Positions 7,060 through 15,958 of a DNA stretch of 64,000 nt are shown here, in pieces. The notes under the pieces were generated by a model. That model saw only the letters and a program-made list of their open reading frames with translations, was not told where the DNA came from and searched no databases. The first letter of the stretch is position 1. The number at the start of each line of letters is the position of its first letter. The position numbers and the translations under genes are program-made. Source of the stretch: CAVYXA01 sp963846775 (GTDB lineage: Bacteria > Verrucomicrobiota > Verrucomicrobiia > Chthoniobacterales > UBA10450); assembly GCA_963846775.1 (NCBI GenBank), contig CAWJXB010000003.1, positions 1 to 64,000 on the forward strand. Reading direction: 5' to 3'.

Positions 7060-9816
7060 TTAGAGCTTAATCTCCGCGAACCATTCGTGATTAGCTTGAT
7101 CGAAACGCAAAGCAAATCCCACCTCTTCGCTGACCCGTTTCATGGTGGTGTTCTCGGCCGAAATGTGGCCAACGATTCGCTGCACGCGTTCTTTGCGACC
7201 GATTTGCACGAGCAACTTCAGTAATTCCGAGCCTAAACCTTTTCCCTGCCACGGATCGCTAACCAAAATTGCAAACTCTGCTTCATTCGTTCCATGCTCT
7301 TTGATCAAGCGTCCGACGCCGAGAATTTGATGGCTTCCATCGCGCGCAGTTAGATCAACGACGAGCGCAATCTCGCGGTCATAATCAATGAAACAAACGC
7401 GACGCAGCCGCTCGTGCATGATTCGATCTTCCAGACTTAATGTCCCGAAATACCGAAGCTGGACGCTTCGATCGGAAAGGGTCTTGTGAAATTCGATCAT
7501 CAACGGTTCGTCCTCCGGACGGATCGGCCGAATCGTGAAGTGGTGATTGTCGATTTTGATTTTACGAACGTGTTCGACCGGATATGGCCTGATTGCCGAT
7601 CTTGGCAGCAGATCGTCCGGCACGCTCGCATCGTGCAAAACAATTCGGGCGTCGAGCGCAACGATTTTGCCCGGTGAAACAATAAGCGGATTAATGTCGA
7701 TCTCCTTGATTCGGCGTTGCTCGATTACCAATTGACTGAAGCGCACCAGAATTTCTTCGAGCAGGGCAGGATCGACAGCGCCGCGTTCGCGAAAACCTTT
7801 CAGCGCGGTGAAGATTTGCGTCCGTTCCATAAGACGGCGCGCCAGCGTGCGATTGAGCGGTGGCAAGCCGAGTGCGCGGTCCTTGAAGATTTCGACAAAA
7901 ACTCCGCCGGCGCCGAAAAGAAGCACTGGACCAAATTGCGCGTCGATGCTGCTGCCGAGAATGATCTCATAACCATCATGCGCGATCATCGGCTGAACCG
8001 TGACGCCAAGAAAGCAAGGAGCGGCGGTTTCCAAACCGCCGTCTGGGCGACCTCGAGAGCGCCCTTCCTTGATTCGGCGGTCATAGACCGCCGCTACAGA
8101 TCTTTCGATCTCGCGATACGCACGGCGCACCGCGGCCGTGCCGTGCAGATTTAACTTCACGCCGCCTACGTCGCTTTTGTGCGTGATGGTTTCCGAAAAA
8201 ACTTTTAACACCGCCGGCCCATCGATTTTTTTTGCGATCTCGGCGGCCTCCTCTTCGCTTGTGGCGATTTTCGTTTCAACGACAGGAATTCCGTAAGCAG
8301 CCAGAATTTCTTTCGACTCCACTTCGGTCAGCAACGCGCGTCCTGCCGTGTGCGCACGCGCAATCATCTGACCGACGCTCCTCCGATCAATCTCTTGTGT
8401 CGCGCTTAGCGCCGGCGTTTCATAAAGCGCGTCGAGGCTGCGCGAATAACGCCACATTGCGCAAAACGCGCGCGCCGCGGCATCGGGATATTCGAACGTT
8501 GGAATATTTGCGGCGTTGAGAATCGCGGTTGCTTGACGAATACTCGCACCGCCAATCCAACTGGCGAGGAATGGTTTTGTTTTCAGTTTCCCAAACGAAC
8601 GCAGTTTCTCCGCCGTCGCGGTCGCCCCCGTCATTGCTTGCGGCGCGAGGATGGCGAGCAGGCCGTCATTATTTTGATCGCCCGCGACAATGGCAACCGC
8701 TTTCTCATACGTTTCCGGACTCGCGTCGCCGAGAATGTCCACCGGATTGCCGCGGCTCCAATGCGGCGGCAACAGTTTGTTGAGGGCATCGAAACTTTGC
8801 GACGACAACTCGGCCAGCTTCCCGCCGCATTCGATCAATGCATCCGTCGCGAGGACGCCGGGGCCGCCGCCGTTCGTAACTATGGCAAGCCGCGGTCCGG
8901 CTGGTCGGGGTTGTTTGCCGAGAAGCTCCGCTATGTCGAACAGCTCGCCGATCGAATCCACGCGCAGCACTCCGACCCGTCGAAAGGCCGCGTCGAGAAC
9001 TTCGTCGCTTCCGGTCAACGCGCCGGTGTGCGACGCCGCAGCTTTCGCCGCCGCCGCGCTGTGGCCGACTTTGATGACAATAATCGGCTTCGTTAGGGCA
9101 ACTTCGCGCGCCGCAGAAAGAAATGCGCGCGCGTCGCCGATCGATTCCATGTAAAGCAAGATGCTGCGCGTGTGCGGATCGTCCCCGAGATGATCGATGA
9201 GATCGCCCCAGTTCACGTCGAGCATCGAGCCGATCGAGATAAACGCGCTGAATCCGAGTTGATTCGACAAGCTCCAATCGAGAATCGCGCTGCAAAGCGC
9301 GCCGCTTTGGCTGATGAACCCGATGTTGCCCGGAAGGGCGAGGGTCTTAATGAATGTCGCGTTCAGGCCGATGTGTGGCAACATCACACCCACGCAATTC
9401 GGCCCGATAATTCGCATCTTCCCGCGTCGCGCGAGAATTTGTTTCTCTAATTCCGCGCCGCCTGGCCCGCATTCTTTAAATCCAGCGGAAATAATTACAG
9501 CGCCCTTTACGTTCGCCGCCGCGCACTCTGCCACGACTTGCGGGACAGTGGCTGCTGGCGTTGCTATTAACGCAAGATCGACATCTTCCGATACGTCGCC
9601 AATCTTCGACAAAGTTTTATGGCCGAGAACAGTTGACCGGTTTGGATTCACCGGAAAAACGCGGCCGCTGAACGTTTGAAGATTTTCGATTAGCGCGCGG
9701 CCAACGCTCCCCGGCGCTTCACTCGCGCCGATCACCGCGACTGACCGCGGCGCGAACATGGCCTCGAGAATCGGGCGATGCGACAAAGGTAAATCGGCAA
9801 CTCCGTCGCTTGTCAT
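7060..9816 (-). CDS. ADP-forming acyl-CoA synthetase fused to GNAT acetyltransferase (Pat/YfiQ-like)
   Basis: A 918-residue fusion. In order: CoA-binding Rossmann domain (FAPRSVAVIGASEAPGSVG), succinyl-CoA ligase-like domains with SHTGALTGSDEVLDAAF, an ATP-grasp domain (VLKVFSETITHKSDVGGV) and a C-terminal GNAT domain with an acetyl-CoA loop (DPWQGKGLGSELL). Members either make acetyl-CoA and ATP reversibly or act as lysine acetyltransferases; the sequence alone does not decide. It is last in an operon with the Ca-type ATPase, whose stop lies one base upstream. Near residues 573-600 a palindromic repeat has inserted in frame (see 8018-8099). Confidence 0.85.
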   Translation of the reverse strand: MTSDGVADLPLSHRPILEAMFAPRSVAVIGASEAPGSVGRALIENLQTFSGRVFPVNPNRSTVLGHKTLSKIGDVSEDVDLALIATPAATVPQVVAECAAANVKGAVIISAGFKECGPGGAELEKQILARRGKMRIIGPNCVGVMLPHIGLNATFIKTLALPGNIGFISQSGALCSAILDWSLSNQLGFSAFISIGSMLDVNWGDLIDHLGDDPHTRSILLYMESIGDARAFLSAAREVALTKPIIVIKVGHSAAAAKAAASHTGALTGSDEVLDAAFRRVGVLRVDSIGELFDIAELLGKQPRPAGPRLAIVTNGGGPGVLATDALIECGGKLAELSSQSFDALNKLLPPHWSRGNPVDILGDASPETYEKAVAIVAGDQNNDGLLAILAPQAMTGATATAEKLRSFGKLKTKPFLASWIGGASIRQATAILNAANIPTFEYPDAAARAFCAMWRYSRSLDALYETPALSATQEIDRRSVGQMIARAHTAGRALLTEVESKEILAAYGIPVVETKIATSEEEAAEIAKKIDGPAVLKVFSETITHKSDVGGVKLNLHGTAAVRRAYREIERSVAAVYDRRIKEGRSRGRPDGGLETAAPCFLGVTVQPMIAHDGYEIILGSSIDAQFGPVLLFGAGGVFVEIFKDRALGLPPLNRTLARRLMERTQIFTALKGFRERGAVDPALLEEILVRFSQLVIEQRRIKEIDINPLIVSPGKIVALDARIVLHDASVPDDLLPRSAIRPYPVEHVRKIKIDNHHFTIRPIRPEDEPLMIEFHKTLSDRSVQLRYFGTLSLEDRIMHERLRRVCFIDYDREIALVVDLTARDGSHQILGVGRLIKEHGTNEAEFAILVSDPWQGKGLGSELLKLLVQIGRKERVQRIVGHISAENTTMKRVSEEVGFALRFDQANHEWFAEIKL
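8018..8099. repeat. REP-like double-palindrome element inside a coding sequence
   Basis: Two perfect inverted repeats bracket a third, weaker one. Stem 1 is CGGCGGTTT / AAACCGCCG (8022-8030, 8033-8041) with a 2-base loop. Stem 2 is CGGCGGTC / GACCGCCG (8075-8082, 8086-8093) with loop ATA, followed by CTACAGATC. The GGGCG / CGCCC pair between them can also fold. The element is read in frame by the synthetase-GNAT gene as an extra Arg/Gly-rich segment of about 25 residues. Its tail resembles the palindrome at 19515-19533, which is followed by CTATAGATC. Confidence 0.8.
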
Positions 9817-12531
9817 CTAAATGACTCTGGCCAGCCGCCGATGACGGACAAGCTTGTTAATCTCCACCACCGAGATCGGAATGAGCGCGAACAAGAAAAT
9901 GACCAACCAATCCTTGCCGAAGTGCGGCACGCCTTTGAAGAAAATATGGCGCGTAAACGGAACCCACAGCAGAGACATTTGCAGAATCCCAGACAACGCA
10001 ATCGCTGCGAACAGGTACGGATTTGTGAAAATCCCGAGTTGAGGAAGCGTATAACGGTGACTGCGACAGGCGAAGGAGAAGAAGAGCTGAGCGAAGGTTG
10101 TGACATAGAAAGCCGTCGCCTGCGCATACGATCTGCCCTCTCTAACGTAAGCGTAGGCGAATCCCGCGATGATTACCGTCGCCATCACAAAGCCGTGAAT
10201 GAGGACTTGCGATCCGCGCTGACGGGTAAAGAACGCTTCCTTCGGCGGTCGCGGCGGGCGCCCCATGACATTCGGTTCCGGTTTTTCCACGGCGAGCGCG
10301 AGGGCTGGCAGGCCGTCAGTGATCAGGTTAATCCAAAGTATCTGGATCGGAAGCAACGGAACAGGCCAGCCGATGAGCGCGGCAAAGAGAACGAGCGCAA
10401 TTTCGCTCGCGTTAGTGGAAAGCAAATAATGGACGAACTTCTGAATATTGTCGTATATGCCGCGCCCTTCCTCGACCGCATTGACGATGGAAGCAAAGTT
10501 ATCGTCGGTCAGCACCATGTCGGACGCTTCCTTGGTTACGTCGGTACCAGTAATTCCCATGGCGATTCCGATGTCCGCCATTTTCACTGCTGGGGCGTCG
10601 TTCACCCCGTCGCCGGTCATGGCCACGACCTGTCCTTTGGCTTTGAGTGCTTTTACGATACGAAGTTTGTGCTCCGGCGAAACGCGAGCGTAAACGGATA
10701 GTTTGTCGATCTTCGCTGACAGCTCTTTGTCCGAAATTGTGTCGAGTTCGGCACCGGTGACGGCTGTGCTGGTTTCGCCGGCGATGTTCAACTGGCGTGC
10801 GATGGCGAGAGCAGTCGCGGGATGATCGCCGGTAATCATCACTGGACGAATTCCGGCCGATTGACATTTCTTGACCGCGACGCGCGCTTCTTCGCGCGGC
10901 GGATCAATCATCCCAACCAAACCAACGAAAACCAAATTTCGTTCGCCATGGTTCTTGAAATCTCCATTAACCTCGCGCCAGGCCAGTCCCAGCACTCGCA
11001 GCGCGCGATCCGCCATCTCGCGACTTTGCTGCAGCAACTCTTCGCGGCGTGTTTGTGAAAGCGGCGCGGACTCACCATTCCGCTGTTCGAACGTGCATCG
11101 GTCGAGCAAAAGTTCCGGCGCGCCTTTTGTATAAATCGCGGTTTTGTTTTCGGGATTTGCCACGACCATGGACATCAATTTACGGTCAGGGTCGAACGGG
11201 ATTTCGTGGACAACGGTGTGATCGGCCCCGCGCCGAAGTCCCGCCTTGCGCGCGACAACTACAAGCGCGCACTCTGTCGGATCGCCTACGATTTGCCAGG
11301 GACCATCATTCTTCGCCGGTGGTTCCAGTTGTGAGTTATTGCACCACAAACCGATCTTCAACGCCCGGATCAGCACCGGATCGGTTTCGGGTTCGACCAG
11401 CTTCTCTTCATCGCTGGAATGCCGCCTAACGAACTCGCCGTCCGGTGTGTAACCCGTCCCGGTCACTGCATAAATGCGCCCGCCGGTAACGATCTCCGTC
11501 ACCGTCATCTCGTTGCGGGTCAGCGTTCCGGTTTTGTCGGAACAGATCACCGTCACCGAGCCGAGTGTTTCCACGCTGGCCAAACGGCGAATGAGCACGT
11601 TTCGCTTCACCATTCGATGGAGTCCCAAGGCCAGCGCAATCGTCACCACTGCGGGCAATCCTTCCGGCACGGCCGCTACGGCCAGACTCACAGCCATCAG
11701 AAATGTTTGCGCCAGACCCTCGCCTCGCAGCAATTGCAGAACAAAAATCACCGCCACCAAAAAGAGGCAGGCGATGATCAGCACGCGTCCCATTTCCACT
11801 AATCGCTTTTGCAGCGGCGTCGGTTCGCGCTCTTCCGTTTTCAAAAGACCGGCAATGCGACCGAGCTCGGTCTTCATTCCAATTGCTGTCACCACGCCGC
11901 GCGCTTTGCCCGCGACGACGGTCGTGCCCATGAAAACCATGTTGGCGCGCTCGGCCACAGGAGCGTTTTCCGGTTGCACAACAGCGCCGTCCTTTTCCAC
12001 GGATGTCGATTCGCCAGTGAGCGCGGCTTCCTGTGTTTTGAGCCCGAAAGTAGCGATCAAACGAACGTCCGCCGGGATACGGTCGCCGGCCTCGAGTTGA
12101 ACCAGGTCGCCCGGCACTAACGTTTGCGCATCAACGCTGTGCAGCGCGCCATCCCGGATCGCTTTGGCCGTAGGCGACGAAAGTTTCCGGAGCGATAAAA
12201 GTGCTTTCTCAGCGCGTTGTTCCTGAAAAAATCCGAGAAGCGCGTTCAATAAGACAATGGCCAGAATCGCGCCCGCTTCCAGCCAATCACCCAGCACTGC
12301 CGATAGAATCGTCGCGGCGATCAGGATCCAGATGACCAGCTGATTGAATTGGCCCAGCAGTTTTAACCACCAGCATTGAGGCGGGGCCTCGGCCAGTCTG
12401 TTCGGACCGTGCTCTCTGGACCGGGAGGCGACTTCAATCGAGGAAAGGCCGGTCGACAAATCGCTCTTGAGGAGGTCGATGACCTCACTGATGCGGAGTT
12501 GATGCCAGGGACTCTGAGCGAGCGATTCCAT
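9817..12531 (-). CDS. Ca2+-type P2A cation-transporting ATPase
   Basis: A 904-residue P-type ATPase of the PacL/SERCA-like P2A group. It has the N-terminal cation ATPase domain, the actuator TGES motif (AALTGEST), the transmembrane-4 ion site VPEGLPAVVTIA, the phosphorylated Asp in CSDKTGTLTRNEM, the P-domain hinge MTGDGVNDAPAVK and a six-helix C-terminal domain. Ca2+ export is the family's usual role; Mn2+ is possible. It sits between a small membrane protein and the acyl-CoA synthetase fusion with gaps of 22 and 0 bp, so the three form one operon. A similar ATPase (CtpF) belongs to the mycobacterial dormancy regulon. Confidence 0.93.
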   Translation of the reverse strand: MESLAQSPWHQLRISEVIDLLKSDLSTGLSSIEVASRSREHGPNRLAEAPPQCWWLKLLGQFNQLVIWILIAATILSAVLGDWLEAGAILAIVLLNALLGFFQEQRAEKALLSLRKLSSPTAKAIRDGALHSVDAQTLVPGDLVQLEAGDRIPADVRLIATFGLKTQEAALTGESTSVEKDGAVVQPENAPVAERANMVFMGTTVVAGKARGVVTAIGMKTELGRIAGLLKTEEREPTPLQKRLVEMGRVLIIACLFLVAVIFVLQLLRGEGLAQTFLMAVSLAVAAVPEGLPAVVTIALALGLHRMVKRNVLIRRLASVETLGSVTVICSDKTGTLTRNEMTVTEIVTGGRIYAVTGTGYTPDGEFVRRHSSDEEKLVEPETDPVLIRALKIGLWCNNSQLEPPAKNDGPWQIVGDPTECALVVVARKAGLRRGADHTVVHEIPFDPDRKLMSMVVANPENKTAIYTKGAPELLLDRCTFEQRNGESAPLSQTRREELLQQSREMADRALRVLGLAWREVNGDFKNHGERNLVFVGLVGMIDPPREEARVAVKKCQSAGIRPVMITGDHPATALAIARQLNIAGETSTAVTGAELDTISDKELSAKIDKLSVYARVSPEHKLRIVKALKAKGQVVAMTGDGVNDAPAVKMADIGIAMGITGTDVTKEASDMVLTDDNFASIVNAVEEGRGIYDNIQKFVHYLLSTNASEIALVLFAALIGWPVPLLPIQILWINLITDGLPALALAVEKPEPNVMGRPPRPPKEAFFTRQRGSQVLIHGFVMATVIIAGFAYAYVREGRSYAQATAFYVTTFAQLFFSFACRSHRYTLPQLGIFTNPYLFAAIALSGILQMSLLWVPFTRHIFFKGVPHFGKDWLVIFLFALIPISVVEINKLVRHRRLARVI

Positions 12532-12553
12532 CTTCGCCGACCGTTAACGTCCC

Positions 12554-12757
12554 TCATGGATGTCGCGAACGCAGGTGGAAATGTCCCAGATACTCGTGGG
12601 TTTTCCTGGCGGTCCATTCACCGACGACAATCAACACGATAACCAGCGGCACGAGGAAAAACGCTTCATGGACTGCCAGCCCCAAACCGATGGTGAAAGC
12701 AAGCACCACAGCCACCGTTGCAGGCTCTATTTTCAAGCACCGTTTCATCTTTATCAT
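12554..12757 (-). CDS. small membrane protein, first gene of the Ca-ATPase operon
   Basis: A 67-residue protein from the ATG at 12757, preceded by a strong ribosome site (GAAAGGAGAGG). It has two membrane helices (VAVVLAFTIGLGLAVHEAFF and VPLVIVLIVVGEWTA) and a His-rich tail. It shares the pattern 'hydrophobic-HE-FF-hydrophobic-EW' with the frameshifted gene at 60873-61102, so the two are paralogues. It begins 83 bp downstream of a copy of the 21-bp-spaced CAA element. Function unknown; a small partner of the ATPase is a guess from position. Confidence 0.6.
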   Translation of the reverse strand: MIKMKRCLKIEPATVAVVLAFTIGLGLAVHEAFFLVPLVIVLIVVGEWTARKTHEYLGHFHLRSRHP

Positions 12758-12814
12758 AACCTCTCCTTTCACTGTCTAAATTTATTCCGCAGGCATTCGC
12801 CCGATAACCCTTCC

Positions 12815-12840
12815 TTGTCTTTGAACAGGCAAAAATTGCC
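12815..12840 (-). promoter_or_regulatory. 21-bp-spaced CAA element (copy F)
   Basis: Read on the minus strand: GGCAA at positions 1-5, GC at 11-12, ACAAGG at 23-28; the two CAA are exactly 21 bp apart. Position 1 lies 83 bp before the ATG at 12757. Confidence 0.6.
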
Positions 12841-12903
12841 CGCGGCTTCCCTGCGCCATTAGGTCACAGACAATGTGAAACTCAGCGTTCGCTCTTGCCG
12901 TCG

Positions 12904-13119
12904 TCAGTCTTCTTTAACCGAGCCCGTATCCATTGACGAATTTTGGCGAGCCAATTCGATTCCATGGCGACGCTGTTGCGTTTTTTCCACCGACAACACT
13001 TTGCCCTCGATGGTCTCGACCGTCTTCGGATCATAGTTTCGCTGAGCAACAGCGTTGGACACTCCAAATACCCCTGCGATTGCCGTGACAACAATGATCG
13101 ACTTTGTCCTCTTGTTCAT
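12904..13119 (-). CDS. small exported protein, probably C-terminally truncated
   Basis: A 71-residue protein with signal peptide (SIIVVTAIAGVFGVSNAVAQ) and then NYDPKTVETIEGKVLSVEKT. This start is typical of small periplasmic proteins that continue for another ~70 residues with a conserved VHLGP-like segment; nothing like that follows here in any frame, so the C-terminus appears lost. The ATG overlaps the ppsA stop (ATGA), so it is translated after ppsA. Role unknown. Confidence 0.55.
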   Translation of the reverse strand: MNKRTKSIIVVTAIAGVFGVSNAVAQRNYDPKTVETIEGKVLSVEKTQQRRHGIELARQNSSMDTGSVKED

Positions 13120-15599
13120 TTTGTCCTTTCTTTCCTGGTTTCGTTTTGTGCTTTCTCTTTTTCTAGAACTGCAATCGTAGTTTTGATCACCGTGTCGGGA
13201 TTCAACGAGATGCTGTCGATCTTTTGCTCGACCAAAAACTGCGCGAACTCCGGGTAATCGCTCGGGGCCTGGCCGCAGATGCCGATCTTTCGATCCTTTT
13301 CCCGGCAGACGAAGATTACGTCCGCGATCATCCTCTTTACTGCCGGATTTCGTTCGTCGAAGAGTTCAGCTACCGTTTCGGAGTCTCGATCAACCCCGAG
13401 AATGAGCTGCGTGAGATCATTCGAGCCGATACTGAACCCGTCAAAAATCTCCGCGAACTCATCGGCAAGAATGACATTGCTCGGGATTTCGCACATGACG
13501 TAAACCTCCAGCCCGTTCTCGCCTCGCCGAAGCCCATTCTTTTCCATCTCAGCGATCACTTTGCGTCCCTCATCGACGGTGCGGCAAAACGGGACCATCA
13601 GTTTCACGTTCGTTAGTCCCATCTCGTCGCGCACTTTTTTCATGGCCTGGCATTCCAAGGCGAACCCCGCCTGATAGTGTGGATTGTAATAGCGCGACGC
13701 GCCTCGAAACCCGAGCATCGGATTTTCCTCAGTCGGCTCGTAGGTGTTGCCGCCGATCAGGTTCGCGTACTCGTTCGTTTTGAAATCGCTCAGGCGGACA
13801 ATGACGTCTTTGGGGTAAAACGCAGCAGAGATCATCGCTACGCCTTGCGCAAGTTTGTCCACGAAAAATTGCGTTTTGTCGTCGTAGCCGGCGCTCGCGT
13901 TGTCGATCTGTGCGCGTAAGACCGGATTACGAATGCTGGCGTAATTGACCGCCGCCAGCGGATGAATCTTGATGTAATTGCTGATGATGAACTCTTCGCG
14001 GGCGAGACCGACGCCGTCGTTCGGCAGAAACGAGAGCGCGAACGCTTCCTGCGGGTTGCCGACGTTCATCATGATTTTCGTCCACGGCCGGGCGAGTGCT
14101 TTGAGATCGATCCTCTCTATTTCAAACGGCAGTTTACCTTCGTAAACACGACCGACGTCGCCTTCGGCGCACGAAATTGTCACCGCCTGGCCATCGCGCA
14201 ACATCCGCGTTGCAGTTTGACTGCCGACGACTGCTGGAACGCCAAGCTCGCGACTTACGATCGCCGCGTGGCATGTGCGGCCACCACGGTTCGTCACAAT
14301 GGCCGCCGCTTTTTTCATGATCGGCTCCCAATCAGGATCGGTCTTGTCCGCGACCAGGATTTCGCCATCGTGAAATTTCTCGAGATGCTGCGGACTCGCG
14401 ATGACGCGAACCACGCCACTGGCGATTTTCGTTCCCACGCTGCGACCGGTAACGAGAACTGTTCCACGCGACTTCAGCCGGTAGGTTTCGATCGTCGTTG
14501 TGTCCCTGCGCGACTCGACTGTTTCGGGACGCGCTTGAAGAATGAACAACTCGCCAGTGCTCCCATCCTTCGCGAACTCAACGTCCATCGGCGTCGGGCG
14601 GCCGCGCTTCGCGCTGTAATGTTCTTCAATAATGCAGGCCCACCGCGCCAGCTGCAACACTTCATCGTCTTGTAGGGAAAACTGTTGTCGATCTTGCGCC
14701 GGCACAGGAACGTTTGTCACCCCGGTGATACCATTCGCGTCGTAAACGAGTTTGGCTTCCTTGCTGCCTAAAATTTTCTGAAGGATCGGCCGGAAGCCTG
14801 TTTTCAACGTCGGCTTGAAAACACAGAACTCATCCGGATTAACGACGCCTTTAACAATGTTCTCGCCCAGGCCGTATGACGCGTTGATCAAAACGGCGTC
14901 GCGAAATCCCGTTTCAGTGTCGATGGTAAAAATGACGCCGGAACTTGCGAGATCGGAACGCACCATCATTTGGACTGCGATCGACAGACCCACTTTTCCA
15001 TGAGCGAATCCTTTCTCGGCTCGGTAAGAAATCGCGCGATCGGTAAAGAGCGATGCGTAACAACGGCGGCAGGCATCGATGAGTGCGTCCTCACCGCGCA
15101 CATTCAAGAACGTCTCCTGTGCCCCAGCGAAGCTGGCCTCGGGCAAATCTTCGGCCGTGGCGCTGCTCCTTACCGCCACCGGGATTGGGGCAGCATCGCT
15201 TCCGCACAGTTGTCGATAGGCACGAAGAACTTCGTCTTGCCAATCCTCGGGCAACTCGGCAGCCAAGATCGCCTCGCGCACCGCCGCGCCGCGTCTTTGC
15301 AGTTTGTTCAAGTCACTCGGATCAAGATCGACAAGTAACTCGTCGATTTGTCGATCCAAACTTGTCTCACGGACAAAATGCCAGTAGGCGGCTGCAGTGA
15401 TGGCGAACCCGTTCGGCACTTTCACACCTTTCGGTGTGAGCTCGCGGAACATTTCCCCTAACGATGCCGTCTTGCCGCCAACCGTCGGGACATCCCCAAT
15501 GCCGATCTCCCGAAACCACTTGATGCACCACAATTCTCTGGCAGTCGATTTCTCCCAAGTCTTGACGTTTGGCTTCTCTAGAACTGATGCGGCCTTCAC
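13116..15599 (-). CDS. ppsA: phosphoenolpyruvate synthase
   Basis: An 827-residue pyruvate, water dikinase, converting pyruvate + ATP to PEP + AMP + Pi. Order: N-terminal ATP-grasp domain (VGGKTASLGEMF; AVRSSATAEDLPEASFAGAQ), the swivelling phosphohistidine domain with the catalytic His in GGRTCHAAIVSRELG, and the PEP-utilising TIM barrel (MLGFRGASRYY; GSNDLTQLILGVDRD; CGQAPSDYPEF). The start is a GTG at 15599; a CAA element 69 bp upstream, the same distance as at other genes, supports it. It would feed gluconeogenesis from pyruvate or acetate. It overlaps the small exported protein downstream. Confidence 0.95.
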   Translation of the reverse strand: MKAASVLEKPNVKTWEKSTARELWCIKWFREIGIGDVPTVGGKTASLGEMFRELTPKGVKVPNGFAITAAAYWHFVRETSLDRQIDELLVDLDPSDLNKLQRRGAAVREAILAAELPEDWQDEVLRAYRQLCGSDAAPIPVAVRSSATAEDLPEASFAGAQETFLNVRGEDALIDACRRCYASLFTDRAISYRAEKGFAHGKVGLSIAVQMMVRSDLASSGVIFTIDTETGFRDAVLINASYGLGENIVKGVVNPDEFCVFKPTLKTGFRPILQKILGSKEAKLVYDANGITGVTNVPVPAQDRQQFSLQDDEVLQLARWACIIEEHYSAKRGRPTPMDVEFAKDGSTGELFILQARPETVESRRDTTTIETYRLKSRGTVLVTGRSVGTKIASGVVRVIASPQHLEKFHDGEILVADKTDPDWEPIMKKAAAIVTNRGGRTCHAAIVSRELGVPAVVGSQTATRMLRDGQAVTISCAEGDVGRVYEGKLPFEIERIDLKALARPWTKIMMNVGNPQEAFALSFLPNDGVGLAREEFIISNYIKIHPLAAVNYASIRNPVLRAQIDNASAGYDDKTQFFVDKLAQGVAMISAAFYPKDVIVRLSDFKTNEYANLIGGNTYEPTEENPMLGFRGASRYYNPHYQAGFALECQAMKKVRDEMGLTNVKLMVPFCRTVDEGRKVIAEMEKNGLRRGENGLEVYVMCEIPSNVILADEFAEIFDGFSIGSNDLTQLILGVDRDSETVAELFDERNPAVKRMIADVIFVCREKDRKIGICGQAPSDYPEFAQFLVEQKIDSISLNPDTVIKTTIAVLEKEKAQNETRKERTK

Positions 15600-15642
15600 A
15601 ACCTTAATTTCGGGACTCCTGATCTGACGTTCTTGGCGCTAA

Positions 15643-15668
15643 TTGCGAATTGCCGCCCATTTCTTGCG
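15643..15668 (-). promoter_or_regulatory. 21-bp-spaced CAA element (copy L, ppsA)
   Basis: Minus strand: CGCAAGAAATGG at positions 1-12 and TTCGCAA at 20-26. Spacing between CAA boxes is 21 bp, and position 1 is 69 bp before the ppsA GTG. Confidence 0.65.
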
Positions 15669-15958
15669 GTGCGAACGCGCAAATTCCGGAACTGCCCGAG
15701 TATTCCGATCTTTCCTGTGGCAATTCATCGCTCCAGCATGAGCACAAGCCACCAGGAGGACTCCCATTTTGGAAAACGATTTCGCTTGTTTAAACTGCTT
15801 CGATACCCAGGTTCAGACTTGATGTGCAGCTGGCAATTATCGCCGGTATTGGACACAAGGACGTTCGGATGCGTATCCCGAACACAAAATCAGATTCTTT
15901 ATTACTCTGGCTCAGCGATTGTCACTTTGGGAATACCCGTGCAGTTCCTGTTGTGCAG
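15669..15958. other. intergenic region without recognisable gene
   Basis: The ppsA-SCO1 gap spans 15600-15958; apart from the CAA element at 15643-15668 it shows no convincing coding frame. A plus-strand frame from 15633 has no homologous features and runs antisense into the SCO1 gene. No terminator hairpin is obvious. Confidence 0.5.

Noticed and set aside
8018..8099. CRISPR-like repeats
   Set aside because: The palindromes are not regularly spaced direct repeats with spacers, and no cas gene is present.
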